Source: Phycicoccus sp. Root101
Lineage (GTDB): Bacteria > Actinomycetota > Actinomycetes > Actinomycetales > Dermatophilaceae
NCBI RefSeq assembly: GCF_001426245.1
Contig: NZ_LMCM01000008.1
Coordinates: 310,001-374,000 of the forward strand
DNA length: 64,000 bases
Direction: 5' to 3'
Shown here piece after piece: positions 16,785 through 24,949 of this stretch (positions within the stretch are counted from its first letter, which is position 1; each line of letters starts with the position of its first letter). The translations under genes were made by a program, and so were the position numbers. The notes under the pieces are model-generated. The model was not told the DNA's origin. It saw nothing but the letters and a program-made list of their open reading frames with translations, and ran no database searches.

Positions 16785-16810
16785 TGAACCCCGGGGCCGG
16801 GCATTTCGTC
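16785..16810 (+). promoter_or_regulatory. ECF sigma promoter TGAACC-N16-CGTC (autoregulatory)
   Basis: TGAACC at 16785-16790 and CGTC at 16807-16810, exactly 16 bases apart and 35 bases before the sigma-factor ATG. This is the promoter form reported for Mycobacterium SigL-class ECF factors and implies self-activation. Confidence 0.7.
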
Positions 16811-16845
16811 CTTTACCGGGAAGGGCCGGAGCGGGAGGATCGCAG

Positions 16846-17388
16846 ATGTCGGCGTCGGTCGGCGAAGGAGTGGTGGTGGAGGCTGGTCAGCGGCACGCGG
16901 CCCTCCAGGGACTGCATGACCGGCATGCCCCGGAGCTGTGGCGGTTCGCGCTGCGCCTGACCCGCGACCCCCAGGTCGCCGAGGACCTCGTCCAGGAGTC
17001 GCTGCTGCGCGCCTGGCGCGACCCGCAGCTCGGCGGGCGCAGCGAGGCGCAGGCGAGGGCCTGGCTGTTCACGGTCGTGCGGAACCTCGTCGTCGACCGC
17101 TGGCGCAGCGCCGCCAACCGGCACGAGGTGGCCGGCCTCGACTGGGTCGACCCGCTCGTCGCGGACCGCACCGGTGAGGTGCTCGACCGCTGGCTCATCG
17201 CCGACGCCCTCGGCACCCTGTCGGCCGATCACCGCCGCGTTGTCGCGGCGGCCTACTACGAAGGAAGGACGGTGGCCGAGATCGCCGCTGAGCTGCGGAT
17301 CCCCGAGGGGACGGTGAAGTCGCGACTCCACTACGGACTGCGGAGCCTGCGCCTCGCCCTGCAGGAGAAGGGGGTGACCCGGGCATGA
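16846..17388 (+). CDS. ECF RNA polymerase sigma factor (SigL/SigK-like)
   Basis: 180 residues. Region 2 is LWRFALRLTRDPQVAEDLVQESLLRAWRD with AWLFTVVRNLVVDRWR; region 4 is LSADHRRVVAAAYYEGRTVAEIAAELRIPEGTVKSRLHYGLRSLR, a helix-turn-helix for the -35. It directs RNA polymerase to stress-type promoters and is probably held inactive by the membrane anti-sigma encoded next (ATGA overlap). ATG 16846 is selected for GGGAGGA seven bases upstream; a longer frame begins upstream but lacks family similarity. The promoter in front resembles its own expected target. Confidence 0.92.
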   Translation: MSASVGEGVVVEAGQRHAALQGLHDRHAPELWRFALRLTRDPQVAEDLVQESLLRAWRDPQLGGRSEAQARAWLFTVVRNLVVDRWRSAANRHEVAGLDWVDPLVADRTGEVLDRWLIADALGTLSADHRRVVAAAYYEGRTVAEIAAELRIPEGTVKSRLHYGLRSLRLALQEKGVTRA

Positions 17389-18347
17389 ACGACACCGACC
17401 AGTACGCCCAGTGGGATGCCGCCTACGTCCTCGGTGCCCTCTCCGGCAGCGAGCGGGCGGAGTACGAGGAGCACCTGTCCGGGTGCCTGAGCTGCCGCAC
17501 AGCCGTGGCCGAGCTCGCCGGCCTGCCCGGGCTGCTCGGCCAGCTCAGTCCGGCCGAGGCGATCGCCGTCGAGTCGGGTTCGGGCGGCAGCGACGGCGCC
17601 GGACCGTTCGCCGACCCCTTCGCCGTCCCCGACCCGCCGGCGTCCCTCATGCCCCGCCTTCCGCACGCGTCCGAATGGCGCCAGCGGTGGCTGGCTCCCA
17701 TGGCCGCCGCGGCGGCTGCCCTCCTCATCGGGGGCGTCGGCGGGTATGCCGTGTCCGCCTCCCGTGACGCCGTCCCCGGCGCTGGCCCTTCGTCGACCCT
17801 GGCCCAGGGGCGCAGTCGCCTGGCGTTCGCGCCCGTGAGCGCGTCCCCGATGACCGCCGTCGTCGACGTCGTCCCGACCTCGCAGGGGACCGAGCTGCGG
17901 GTGGAGTGCCAGTACGCGCAGTCCACGGCAACCGGCGCCGGTAGCGGCACCGGCAGCGGCACTGGCTCCGGCGTGGGTGGCTCCGGAACGTCGGGGGCCA
18001 CGGGCTCGGGTTCCACCGGGTCGGGTGCCATGACCGGCACGCGTGGCCGGATGGGTACCGGCGGGTCCATGCCGTCGAGCGGTTCCTCGGGCGGCTCGAC
18101 CGCTGCGACGGGGTCGACCGGCTCGGCGACGACCGGCTCCGGCGACGGGGGATACCCGGGGATCCGGTACGCCATCTGGGTGGTGGGCCGCGACGGTCGG
18201 GACATGCTGGTGAAGGACTGGACGGCTCGGGCCGGACGCGTCATGCACCCCCGGGGTGTCACCCCGTGGTCGGTCGGCCAGATCGAGTCGATCGAGATCC
18301 GCCTGGTGGACGGCGGAGCCACCGTGATGCGCGCCCAGGTGGGCTGA
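17385..18347 (+). CDS. Membrane zinc-binding anti-sigma factor (RskA-type)
   Basis: 320 residues. The N-terminal zf-HC2 anti-sigma domain has YEEHLSGCLSCR (His-x3-Cys-x2-Cys, about residues 27-35) after DAAYVLGALSGSERAEYEE. One membrane helix (about 103-125, APMAAAAAALLIGGVGGYAV) separates it from an extracytoplasmic RskA-like domain interrupted by a Gly/Ser/Thr linker of about 75 residues (roughly 185-260), before a C-terminal strand-rich part (YAIWVVGRDGRDMLVKDW). It probably sequesters the upstream sigma factor until a signal outside the membrane triggers proteolysis. The linker length is unusual and could vary between strains. Confidence 0.88.
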   Translation: MNDTDQYAQWDAAYVLGALSGSERAEYEEHLSGCLSCRTAVAELAGLPGLLGQLSPAEAIAVESGSGGSDGAGPFADPFAVPDPPASLMPRLPHASEWRQRWLAPMAAAAAALLIGGVGGYAVSASRDAVPGAGPSSTLAQGRSRLAFAPVSASPMTAVVDVVPTSQGTELRVECQYAQSTATGAGSGTGSGTGSGVGGSGTSGATGSGSTGSGAMTGTRGRMGTGGSMPSSGSSGGSTAATGSTGSATTGSGDGGYPGIRYAIWVVGRDGRDMLVKDWTARAGRVMHPRGVTPWSVGQIESIEIRLVDGGATVMRAQVG

Positions 18348-18420
18348 ACGCGGGCGGGCAGCTCGCCAGGCGCACGGGCGACGCGCACGGACGGTCGTCC
18401 GCGGCATACCGGGGTGCCGT

Positions 18421-18451
18421 TTTCCGTGAGGGGCACTGCTGGTGTTATCGT
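18421..18451 (+). promoter_or_regulatory. Candidate promoter of tRNA-Ala
   Basis: TATCGT (18446-18451) lies 14 bases before the tRNA 5' end, with a weak TTTCCG -35 around 18421-18426. Position relative to the tRNA is the main support. Confidence 0.4.
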
Positions 18452-18465
18452 TTCGTCCGCATCAA

Positions 18466-18538
18466 GGGGCTGTGGCGCAGTTGGTAGCGCGTCTCGTTCG
18501 CAATGAGAAGGCCCGGGGTTCGAATCCCCGCAGCTCCA
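18466..18538 (+). tRNA. tRNA-Ala (anticodon CGC)
   Basis: 73 nt. The acceptor stem GGGGCTG pairs with CAGCTCC (one G-U); the D arm has GCGCAGTTGGTAGCGC; the anticodon stem TCTCG/TGAGA encloses TTCGCAA, giving anticodon CGC; the T arm is CGGGGTTCGAATCCCCG; discriminator A. CCA is not fully encoded (ACC follows). It reads GCG, a major alanine codon in this DNA. Confidence 0.95.
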
Positions 18539-18545
18539 CCCCGGG

Positions 18546-18592
18546 AGAACCCCGTCTGGACCGCGCCGATGGCGCCGGGCAGGCGGGGTTCT
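18546..18592 (+). terminator. Hairpin downstream of tRNA-Ala
   Basis: AGAACCCCG (18546-18554) pairs with CGGGGTTCT (18584-18592), 9 bp, followed by a T-containing stretch (TCGTCGTC). It starts 7 bases after the tRNA and is the likely transcript end. Confidence 0.55.
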
Positions 18593-18726
18593 TCGTCGTC
18601 CGGGCCCGAGGTCCCCCGGCACGCGCCGAGGTGAGCCCAAGAAATGTCGAAGGTGGCTCTGCCACGGTGGCGTCGAGCTGACCCGGGGTCAGGTCGTCGG
18701 GCGTTGCGCGATCGAGGGCGAGCGTG

Positions 18727-19305
18727 ATGGAAGAACGAGTGACGAGGTCCACCAGCGGGCGTGGACCCAGGCATACGGCCGCGGTGGCCCTGGGCCTCGC
18801 GGTGGTCGCCGCCGGGAGCGTCGCCGCCTCGCTGGCGATGGGTGTGGGCTCGCGGGATGCCCGCTCGAACCCCTCGACGTCGTCGGGTCAGCAGCAGAGC
18901 CGGGCCGTCGGCCACCCGACGGGGGCAGCGACGACCGGCGTGAAGCCCACGGGTTCGAGCGAGGCGCGTCGGCTGCACGCCCTGGACCCAACCCAGGTGG
19001 CCAGGTCGGTGGCCAGCGACGACGCGACGGCGAAGAAACCTGCGTCCGGAACCGCTGCCAAGGGGGTGTGGCACCTCGGCGAGGTCGGCACCTACCTGGT
19101 GGGCAAGGGCATCGCTCCGGGCACCTACGAGTCGGCCGGTGCCACGCAGGGCGAGTGCAGCTGGTCGCGACTGCGCGACCTCGACGGGAAGGCGACGGCG
19201 GTGATCCAGCGTGGTGCGGGTACGGGCAAGGCGGTCGTGACCATCAGGTCCTCGGACGCGTTCTTCGAGACCGCCCACTGCCAGAACTGGCACAAGGTCG
19301 CCTGA
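18727..19305 (+). CDS. Secreted protein of unknown function with PGTYxSxGA-type domain
   Basis: 192 residues. The N terminus is basic, then hydrophobic (about residues 17-40, AAVALGLAVVAAGSVAASLAMGVG), a signal or anchor. A low-complexity Ser/Thr/Ala linker precedes a small C-terminal domain, VGTYLVGKGIAPGTYESAGATQGECSWSRL...HCQNW, with two Cys that could form a disulfide. This GTYxVGxxIxPGTYxSxG pattern recurs in secreted actinobacterial proteins with no assigned function. ATG 18727 is used; a GTG immediately upstream is possible. Confidence 0.6.
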   Translation: MEERVTRSTSGRGPRHTAAVALGLAVVAAGSVAASLAMGVGSRDARSNPSTSSGQQQSRAVGHPTGAATTGVKPTGSSEARRLHALDPTQVARSVASDDATAKKPASGTAAKGVWHLGEVGTYLVGKGIAPGTYESAGATQGECSWSRLRDLDGKATAVIQRGAGTGKAVVTIRSSDAFFETAHCQNWHKVA

Positions 19306-19336
19306 GCAACCCAGGCTCAGGGCCCCGCGGACGTGA

Positions 19337-19762
19337 CTAGGAGACCGGCTCCACGCCGAGCTCCGACAGGAGCTGGACGACGCGTCGGCGGATGTCGTCC
19401 CGGATCGGGCGGACCGCGTCGACGCCCTGCCCCGCAGGGTCCTCGAGGGTCCAGTCCTCGTACCGCTTGCCGGGGAAGATCGGACACGTGTCGCCGCACC
19501 CCATGGTGATGACGACGTCGGACGCCTGGACCGCGTCGGTGGTGAGGATCTTGGGCTTCTCGGCCGAGATGTCGATGCCCTCCTCGAGCATCGCCTCGCG
19601 GACGGCGGGGTTGATGGACTCGGCCGGTGCAGACCCTGCTGAGCGGACCTCGACAGCGCCGGCGGACAGGCGGTGCGTGTAGGCCGCGGCCATCTGGGAG
19701 CGCCCGGCGTTGTGGACGCAGACGTACAGGACGGACGGCCGGGGGCCGGTCTCGAGGGTCAT
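19337..19762 (-). CDS. arsC: Arsenate reductase ArsC (LMW-phosphatase type)
   Basis: 141 residues. The P-loop is VCVHNAGRSQMAAAY (C-x5-R), and a second Cys pair is in MGCGDTCPIFPGKRYEDW, followed by DPAGQGVDAVRPIRDDI. This class reduces arsenate to arsenite with thioredoxin or mycothiol. The start overlaps the aquaporin stop (ATGA), so both are one transcript reading away from arsR. With no ArsB/Acr3 pump nearby, the aquaporin is the likely arsenite exit route. Confidence 0.92.
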   Translation of the reverse strand: MTLETGPRPSVLYVCVHNAGRSQMAAAYTHRLSAGAVEVRSAGSAPAESINPAVREAMLEEGIDISAEKPKILTTDAVQASDVVITMGCGDTCPIFPGKRYEDWTLEDPAGQGVDAVRPIRDDIRRRVVQLLSELGVEPVS

Positions 19763-20517
19763 CGCTGGTGCCTCTCGGTCGGTGCGGGATGGGGCAGGAC
19801 GACGTCGTCGGCCCGCTCGCCGGCGTCGGGGTAGAGGGCCAGGACCAGCCCGGACCCGACGACGAGGCCGACGAGCTGCGCGAGCACGAACCCCGGCGCC
19901 GAGGAGGGCGCGATCCCCGCGAACGTGTCGGAGAACATCCGCCCCACCGTCACGGCAGGGTTCGCGAACGAGGTCGAGCTGGTGAACCAGTAGGCGGCCC
20001 CGATGTAGGCGCCGACCGCGGGAGCCGCGAGGGCGCCCCGCCCGGTGCGGGCCAGGGCGAAGACGAGGGCGACCAGGACGGCCGTGGCCACGACCTCGCC
20101 GAGCAGGTGCCCGGGCGTGGCGCGGTCCTTGGTCGACAGGGAGGTACCCACGTCGAACATCGCGTTGGCGAGCACCGCACCCACCACCGCTCCGCCGACC
20201 TGGACGACGACGTATGCCGCGAGGTGGGTGGCGCCCAGCCCGTGCCCTTGCCGCCGCCCCAGGAACCAGTCCGCGAGGGACACGACGGGGTTGAAGTGTG
20301 CGCCGGACACCGGGCCGAACACCAGGATGAGGACGGTCAGGCCCAGCACCGTCGCGGTGCTGTTCTCCAGCAGCTGCAGGCCGACGTCGTCCGGTGAGAG
20401 CTGTTGGGCGGCGATGCCCGAGCCGACCACGATGGCCACGAGCAGGGCGGTGCCCACGAACTCGGCGAGGAGTCGACGAGCCAGTGGCGCTGGCCCCGCG
20501 ACGGGGGGCTCGTCCAT
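19759..20517 (-). CDS. Aquaporin/MIP-family channel, probable arsenite exit channel
   Basis: 252 residues with six hydrophobic helices and both MIP signature loops: SGAHFNPVVS and TSFANPAVT (NPV and NPA). ATG 20517 is preceded by AGGAG. Cotranscription with arsC and divergence from arsR mirror the aqpS-arsC-arsR arrangement of Sinorhizobium meliloti, where arsenite made by ArsC leaves by facilitated diffusion. Transport of arsenite here is inferred from context only; the NPV variation is compatible with a non-water substrate. Confidence 0.85.
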   Translation of the reverse strand: MDEPPVAGPAPLARRLLAEFVGTALLVAIVVGSGIAAQQLSPDDVGLQLLENSTATVLGLTVLILVFGPVSGAHFNPVVSLADWFLGRRQGHGLGATHLAAYVVVQVGGAVVGAVLANAMFDVGTSLSTKDRATPGHLLGEVVATAVLVALVFALARTGRGALAAPAVGAYIGAAYWFTSSTSFANPAVTVGRMFSDTFAGIAPSSAPGFVLAQLVGLVVGSGLVLALYPDAGERADDVVLPHPAPTERHQR

Positions 20518-20556
20518 CAGCACTCCTAGGGTCCATGGGCGTCGGCGAGGTGAACG

Positions 20557-20584
20557 TTGACCCATTGATTTACATTTGTCAATG
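20557..20584. promoter_or_regulatory. Candidate arsR operator/promoter
   Basis: CATTGA (20563-20568) and TCAATG (20579-20584) form a 6-10-6 inverted repeat in an AT-rich patch, the only one between the divergent ars genes, with TTGACC at 20557-20562 as a possible -35. ArsR-family proteins bind such palindromes; binding here would silence both directions. Confidence 0.55.
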
Positions 20585-20603
20585 CGTGGTGGAGGATCGG
20601 CCC

Positions 20604-21005
20604 ATGCCCTCCTCGACCCGCGCCCGGCTGCCGGTGGCCGACGACCCGGCCACGTGCTGCGCACCGATGACCGCCGGGGTGCTCGACGTCGCGGACGCGG
20701 AGGAGCTCGCCCACCGGTTCAAGGCCCTGGGTGACCCGACGAGGGTCCGTCTCGTCTCCCTCATCGCTGCGGCACCGGGGGCGGAGGCGTGCATCTGCGA
20801 CCTGACCGAGCCCGTCGGCCTCTCCCAGCCCACCGTCTCGCACCACATGAAGATCCTCGCCGATGCCGGGCTGGTGCGACGCGAACAACGTGGACGCTGG
20901 GCCTACTTCACGGTCCAGCGCGAGGCGCTCGATGCCCTCGCGCGGACCCTGGGCGAGCCCGCCACGGCTGCTCCGCGTCGCTCCGGCGGGGGTCTTACGA
21001 CCTAG
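20604..21005 (+). CDS. arsR: ArsR-family metalloregulator
   Basis: 133 residues from ATG 20604 (GGAGG upstream). The winged helix includes AHRFKALGDPTRVRLVSLI and the recognition helix LSQPTVSHHMKILADAGLVRREQRGRW. Metal ligands are plausibly Cys18 and Cys19 (ATCCAPM) plus Cys63/Cys65 (EACICDLTEPVG), resembling the N-terminal CC plus one Cys described for Corynebacterium ArsR. Arsenite binding should release DNA and derepress aquaporin-arsC. A short basic tail follows the domain. Confidence 0.92.
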   Translation: MPSSTRARLPVADDPATCCAPMTAGVLDVADAEELAHRFKALGDPTRVRLVSLIAAAPGAEACICDLTEPVGLSQPTVSHHMKILADAGLVRREQRGRWAYFTVQREALDALARTLGEPATAAPRRSGGGLTT

Positions 21006-21085
21006 GTCCAATTGCTGCTGTCCGCTGCAGGGCATCAGGGTGGGCGCACCACACGGACGCACCCCCCTGACACCTGGAGACACAC

Positions 21086-22096
21086 ATGGCACGCATCACC
21101 AACGCCCTGCGGGTGGGGGTCGTCGTGGCCGCGCTCGTCGGCTCGGCCCTCGCCGCGACCCAACCCGCCCAGGCGGCCTCGAGCAAGGGCTGCACCGACG
21201 GCGGCTTCCGCCTCGTGAACCGGGCCACCGGGGCCACGGTCGCTGCAGCGGGGACGGACCGGGTGCGCGCGACGATCCCCGCGGCCCAGCTGGGGACGGC
21301 GTTCGCCGTCCGGGGTCGCTACGCGCAGTTCGACGTCCGGTCCTCGGACTTCGCAGTCTTCAACCAGGCGTTCACGGGCGCCGCCAACGAGCTCGACATC
21401 ACCGGCGGCCGGTTCACGCCGGTCTTCGCCAGCAAGGTCCCGAACCACCGCGGGCTCGTTCTCAGCAGCGCCATCACCGTCCAGCTCGACGGCGAGAACC
21501 TCTCCCTGCAGCGCACCGGCACCGGCCTGTCCATGACGCTCAGCGCCAAGGACTGCGCCCAGGGGGGGATCTTCCAGATGGAACCCCAGCGCTCGGACGG
21601 CACGACCACCCGCATCACGCACACGCTGGCCACCTCCACGACCGCCGGCCTCACGCCCTTCTACTACGACAACCCGAACTTCCGCGCCAAGGCCGGACAG
21701 TTCCTCGGGTCGGGCTGCACGAGCGTGCAGACGGGCCCGCCCGGACAGTTCTGCGTGCAGGTGACCCCGCGCGTCAACATCTCCAACGACGTCTCGCCGC
21801 AGTTCGTGGTGCGTGACAGCGCGCAGGTGGCGACCCGCGTGCCGCAGCCCACCTGCAACACGGCCACCGCGGTGACGCCGAGCGTCCGTCACTGCGGAGG
21901 GGTCTCGGTCTGGGACGTCGCCAGCGGGGGACGGATGGGCTTCGTCACCGGTGCGGACTCGACCGAGGTCGCCAACCCGCCCACCACCTGCACGAGCAAC
22001 TGCCAGGCGCAGAACCAGGTGCGAGGACGTCTGGCCAACCTCGGTCACCCCTTCCCGGTGCCGGCGGGCAGCCGGCTGACCCCCCGGGTCGGCTGA
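21086..22096 (+). CDS. Secreted Cys-containing protein of unknown function
   Basis: 336 residues. A clear Sec signal peptide (residues 1-30, VGVVVAALVGSALAATQPAQA|AS) and no further membrane segment, so it is exported. The mature part holds eight Cys (for example KGCTDGG, KDCAQGG, SGCTSV, RHCGG, TCTSNC), probably paired as disulfides, with strand-like alternation. I do not recognise the family. ATG 21086 follows GGAG. It is separated from arsR by about 80 bases and ends at a strong hairpin. Confidence 0.65.
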   Translation: MARITNALRVGVVVAALVGSALAATQPAQAASSKGCTDGGFRLVNRATGATVAAAGTDRVRATIPAAQLGTAFAVRGRYAQFDVRSSDFAVFNQAFTGAANELDITGGRFTPVFASKVPNHRGLVLSSAITVQLDGENLSLQRTGTGLSMTLSAKDCAQGGIFQMEPQRSDGTTTRITHTLATSTTAGLTPFYYDNPNFRAKAGQFLGSGCTSVQTGPPGQFCVQVTPRVNISNDVSPQFVVRDSAQVATRVPQPTCNTATAVTPSVRHCGGVSVWDVASGGRMGFVTGADSTEVANPPTTCTSNCQAQNQVRGRLANLGHPFPVPAGSRLTPRVG

Positions 22097-22138
22097 CCGC
22101 AGGCCCCGGACCGCCCCGGCAACCCCCAGCCGGCGCGC

Positions 22139-22173
22139 GACGACCCCCTCCCGGCAGCCGGGAGGGGGTCGTC
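22139..22173. terminator. Strong bidirectional hairpin terminator
   Basis: A perfect 16-bp stem (GACGACCCCCTCCCGG at 22139-22154 with its complement at 22158-22173) and a 3-base loop, between the convergent secreted-protein and VOC genes. Confidence 0.75.
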
Positions 22174-22191
22174 TGGTGCGCGGCTCGGGGC

Positions 22192-22620
22192 CTACCTCGC
22201 CATGGCGTCGGTGCCGTCGGACAGCAACGACGAGATGAGGCCGAACACGTTGCCGTCAGGGTCGAGGAGGTACCCGACCCGGCCGACGCCCTGCATGTCC
22301 TCGGGGGCGACGGCCTCGGACGCCCCGAGCTCCAGCCCCTTCGCGAACACCTCGTCCACGCTGCCCTCGATGCCGATGACGAAGTTCGCGCCGTTGACCG
22401 GAGCGCCCCGCTCGGGCGCCGGACCCCGTCGCTGGGTGAGGCCACCGTTGATGCCCCGGCCGGGCGCATCCATGGTGATCGCACCCTCGCCGGTCTCGAT
22501 GGACCAGTACGGCATGTCACCGAACTGGGTGAACGACCACCCGAGCAGCTGGCCGTAGAAGTCGATGAGCCGCTGCGGCTCGGATGCGTGGATCTCGAAG
22601 TGGACGACGAGGTTGGCCAC
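22192..22620 (-). CDS. VOC (glyoxalase/bleomycin-resistance) family protein
   Basis: 142 residues, one VOC module pair: VVHFEIHASEPQRLIDFYGQLLGWSFTQF at the N terminus, INGGLTQRRGPAPERG in the middle, and VGYLLDPDGNVFGLIS at the end with the usual acidic/His metal-ligand positions (HFEIHA, DPDGNVF). Function within VOC (isomerase, dioxygenase or binding protein) cannot be assigned. GTG 22620 is fixed by GGAGG six bases upstream. Confidence 0.8.
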   Translation of the reverse strand: MANLVVHFEIHASEPQRLIDFYGQLLGWSFTQFGDMPYWSIETGEGAITMDAPGRGINGGLTQRRGPAPERGAPVNGANFVIGIEGSVDEVFAKGLELGASEAVAPEDMQGVGRVGYLLDPDGNVFGLISSLLSDGTDAMAR

Positions 22621-22791
22621 GGTGTCCTCCCTTGGCTGGGTCCGTGCTGGCCACGGGCCGGGTGCGCCCCACGCTATGCCGCGACGGTGCGTGCCCACCA
22701 GCACGAACGGTGCCTCAGCAACCTCACAGCCAGCGTCCGGCAACCTCGCAGGTGTGGGGCGCAGAGTGTGGCTGCTCTGGTGGAGCGAGTG

Positions 22792-23958
22792 ATGTGGAAC
22801 GAGGTGGTGGTCGTGCCGTTGCTGGGCTGGCCGTTGATGGTCACGCTGGGTTCTTTGTTCGTCCTCGTCGTCGCCGCCACGGTGCTGGGATGGTCGCGGG
22901 TGCGCGGGCCCCGCGCGGTGCGGGTGCTCCAGCGGGCGGCGCTGGTCGGGTCTTCGCAGGCCCTGGTCGTGCTGCTCCTCGCGGCTGGTGCCAACAACTA
23001 CGGCTACTTCTACGGCTCGTGGTCCGACCTGTTCGGTGGCTCGTCCCAGGCCGCGGTCGCCCTGCCGCCGACCCACGGCGGCCCCGGCCCGAGGCAGGGT
23101 CACGTCGGTGCTGCAGGAGCCTTGCCCGCGGTGAAGAGCGGACCCACCTCCTGGTCCACGCCGACGGAGTGGGCCACGCGAGGCCGCGTCGACACGGTGA
23201 CGGTTCGGGGTGCGCGCAGCGACCTGTCGGAGCAGGCCCTCGTCTACCTGCCGCCCGAGTACTTCCAGCCGGCCTCGGCGCACCGGACCTTTCCCGCCGT
23301 CGAGGTGATGACCGGCTATCCGGGGGTTGTCGCGAATCTCGTTCAGCGACAGCACTATCCAGACACCCTCCTCACGGAGATGGGGCAGCGCAGGGCCGGG
23401 CCGATGGTGCTGGTGATGCTCAGGCCGACGGTCGCGCCACCGCGTGACACCGAGTGCACCGACGTCCCCGCCGGCCCGCAGGCCCTGACGTACCTCGCCG
23501 AGGACGTCCCGTCCGCGGTCGAGTCGGCCTACCGGGTGCGCCCGACCGGGTGGGGCGCCATGGGGGACTCGACCGGAGGGTACTGCGCGGTGAAGCTCGC
23601 GATGGCCCACTCCGACGTCTTCTCCACGGCGGTCTCCCTGTCGGGGTACTACCACACGCTGCGGGACACGACCACGGGCGACCTGTGGGGTGGTTCGTCG
23701 GTGCTGCGCGACCTCAACAGCCCGGAATGGTTGCTGGCGCACCAACCGGCACCGCCGGTCTCCGTGCTGGCCACGATCGGCACTGCGGAGAAGGGTCACA
23801 CCGGGATCTCGGACACCCGCCACTTCCTGTCGCTGGTCCGGTCACCGATGAGCGTCACCTCGGTCGTCATCCCCGGTGGTGGCCACAACTTCCACTCGTG
23901 GTCGACGGTGATGGGCCCGGCGTTCGACTGGCTGTCGAAGCGGCTCCACGCTGCCTGA
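22792..23958 (+). CDS. Membrane-anchored esterase (esterase D / mycolyltransferase-like alpha/beta hydrolase)
   Basis: 388 residues. Hydrophobic helices lie about residues 5-35 and 47-70, then an extracytoplasmic alpha/beta hydrolase domain. The nucleophile elbow is GDSTGG (AMGDSTGGYCAVKLAM), the catalytic His is in PGGGHNFHSW, and FPAVEVMTGYPG precedes a long central region as in the PF00756 family. Members include esterases and mycolyltransferases; mycolic acids are not expected in this lineage, so a general esterase is more likely. ATG 22792 follows GGAGCGAG; in-frame upstream sequence lacks family features. Confidence 0.8.
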   Translation: MWNEVVVVPLLGWPLMVTLGSLFVLVVAATVLGWSRVRGPRAVRVLQRAALVGSSQALVVLLLAAGANNYGYFYGSWSDLFGGSSQAAVALPPTHGGPGPRQGHVGAAGALPAVKSGPTSWSTPTEWATRGRVDTVTVRGARSDLSEQALVYLPPEYFQPASAHRTFPAVEVMTGYPGVVANLVQRQHYPDTLLTEMGQRRAGPMVLVMLRPTVAPPRDTECTDVPAGPQALTYLAEDVPSAVESAYRVRPTGWGAMGDSTGGYCAVKLAMAHSDVFSTAVSLSGYYHTLRDTTTGDLWGGSSVLRDLNSPEWLLAHQPAPPVSVLATIGTAEKGHTGISDTRHFLSLVRSPMSVTSVVIPGGGHNFHSWSTVMGPAFDWLSKRLHAA

Positions 23959-23959
23959 G

Positions 23960-24949
23960 TCAGGGCGCTCCCGCAGGCGTGGCCTCGAGGAGGGTCCTGG
24001 CGATGAGCGCGTGGCCTGCGGAGTTGGGGTGGTCGCCGTCGTCGGCGAGCAGGGGAGTGGGGTCCTTGCCGCCGTCACCGTTGAACGGACGGTAGAGGTC
24101 GACGCAGGTGGCCCCGATCCCTTGCGCTGCATCGCAGATCCGCGTGTTCGCCGCTGCAGTCACGTCGTCGCTCCACTGCGCGAACCCCGCGCCGTAGTCG
24201 CCATCGGCCACGTCGCCGTCCTCGAAGACGTTCCAGTACGTCGTCACGAGGACGCGTGCCGTGTCCGGTGCGAGCGTCCGCACGCGCCGGAGGGCGACGG
24301 CCAGCGGGTCGGCGAGGCCGGCAGCCCCGTCGCGCACGCACGCGTCGTCGCAGGCGTCGTCCCGCCACCGGTCCACCAGGGGCACGAGGTCGTTGGCGCC
24401 GATCGTGACCACGACGACCGAGGCGGCGCGCAGGGCGTCCTGGTCGGCTCCGGTGCCCAGCTGGCTCGTCAACCCGGGCACGGTGAGTCCGGAGTGGCCG
24501 AGGTTGACGACGCGTTCGCTGGAGGCGTGGTCGCGGGAGGCGAGGGCCGCGGCATACCGGACGATGAAGGGCTGGCAGTCGCACGCCGTGCCGGACATGA
24601 CGGAGTCTCCGAGGCCGACCACGACCAGTGGCCCGCGCCCGGTGACGGAGGTCGTCGGCGGCGTCGCGGGCGTCGTCGTCGAGGACGTACCGGCCGTGCC
24701 GGAGGTAACCGGGCTGCGGGTGTGGGCCGAGGCGGCGGGCGTGCAGGCGGACAGCACGACGACCAACGCCGTCAGCACCGCCGCCACCACCGCCCTGCGG
24801 GCGGCCTGCGACCTCGAGGGTCCCGCGAGGAACGGCACCCTGACGACCCTCGACACCCTTCGAGCCTGCTCCCCGGCGGCGGCGCAGGCAACTTGGCGCA
24901 GGCGACGGCTCAGGGTCCGCTCAGGGCGGCGCTGGGACCGTGGGGTCAT
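23960..24949 (-). CDS. SGNH/GDSL hydrolase lipoprotein
   Basis: 329 residues from ATG 24949. Lipobox VVVLSAC (about residue 69), a Ser/Thr/Pro linker, then block I GLGDSVMSG, block III VTIGANDL, and block V DDGDHPNSAGH, giving Ser/Asp/His catalysis of an SGNH esterase. Acts on the cell surface; substrate unknown. The lipobox is unusually far from the N terminus; GTG 24856 (VSRVVRVPF...) would give a normal signal length and is a serious alternative, which would also remove the overlap with the divergent gene's ATG. Confidence 0.78.
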   Translation of the reverse strand: MTPRSQRRPERTLSRRLRQVACAAAGEQARRVSRVVRVPFLAGPSRSQAARRAVVAAVLTALVVVLSACTPAASAHTRSPVTSGTAGTSSTTTPATPPTTSVTGRGPLVVVGLGDSVMSGTACDCQPFIVRYAAALASRDHASSERVVNLGHSGLTVPGLTSQLGTGADQDALRAASVVVVTIGANDLVPLVDRWRDDACDDACVRDGAAGLADPLAVALRRVRTLAPDTARVLVTTYWNVFEDGDVADGDYGAGFAQWSDDVTAAANTRICDAAQGIGATCVDLYRPFNGDGGKDPTPLLADDGDHPNSAGHALIARTLLEATPAGAP

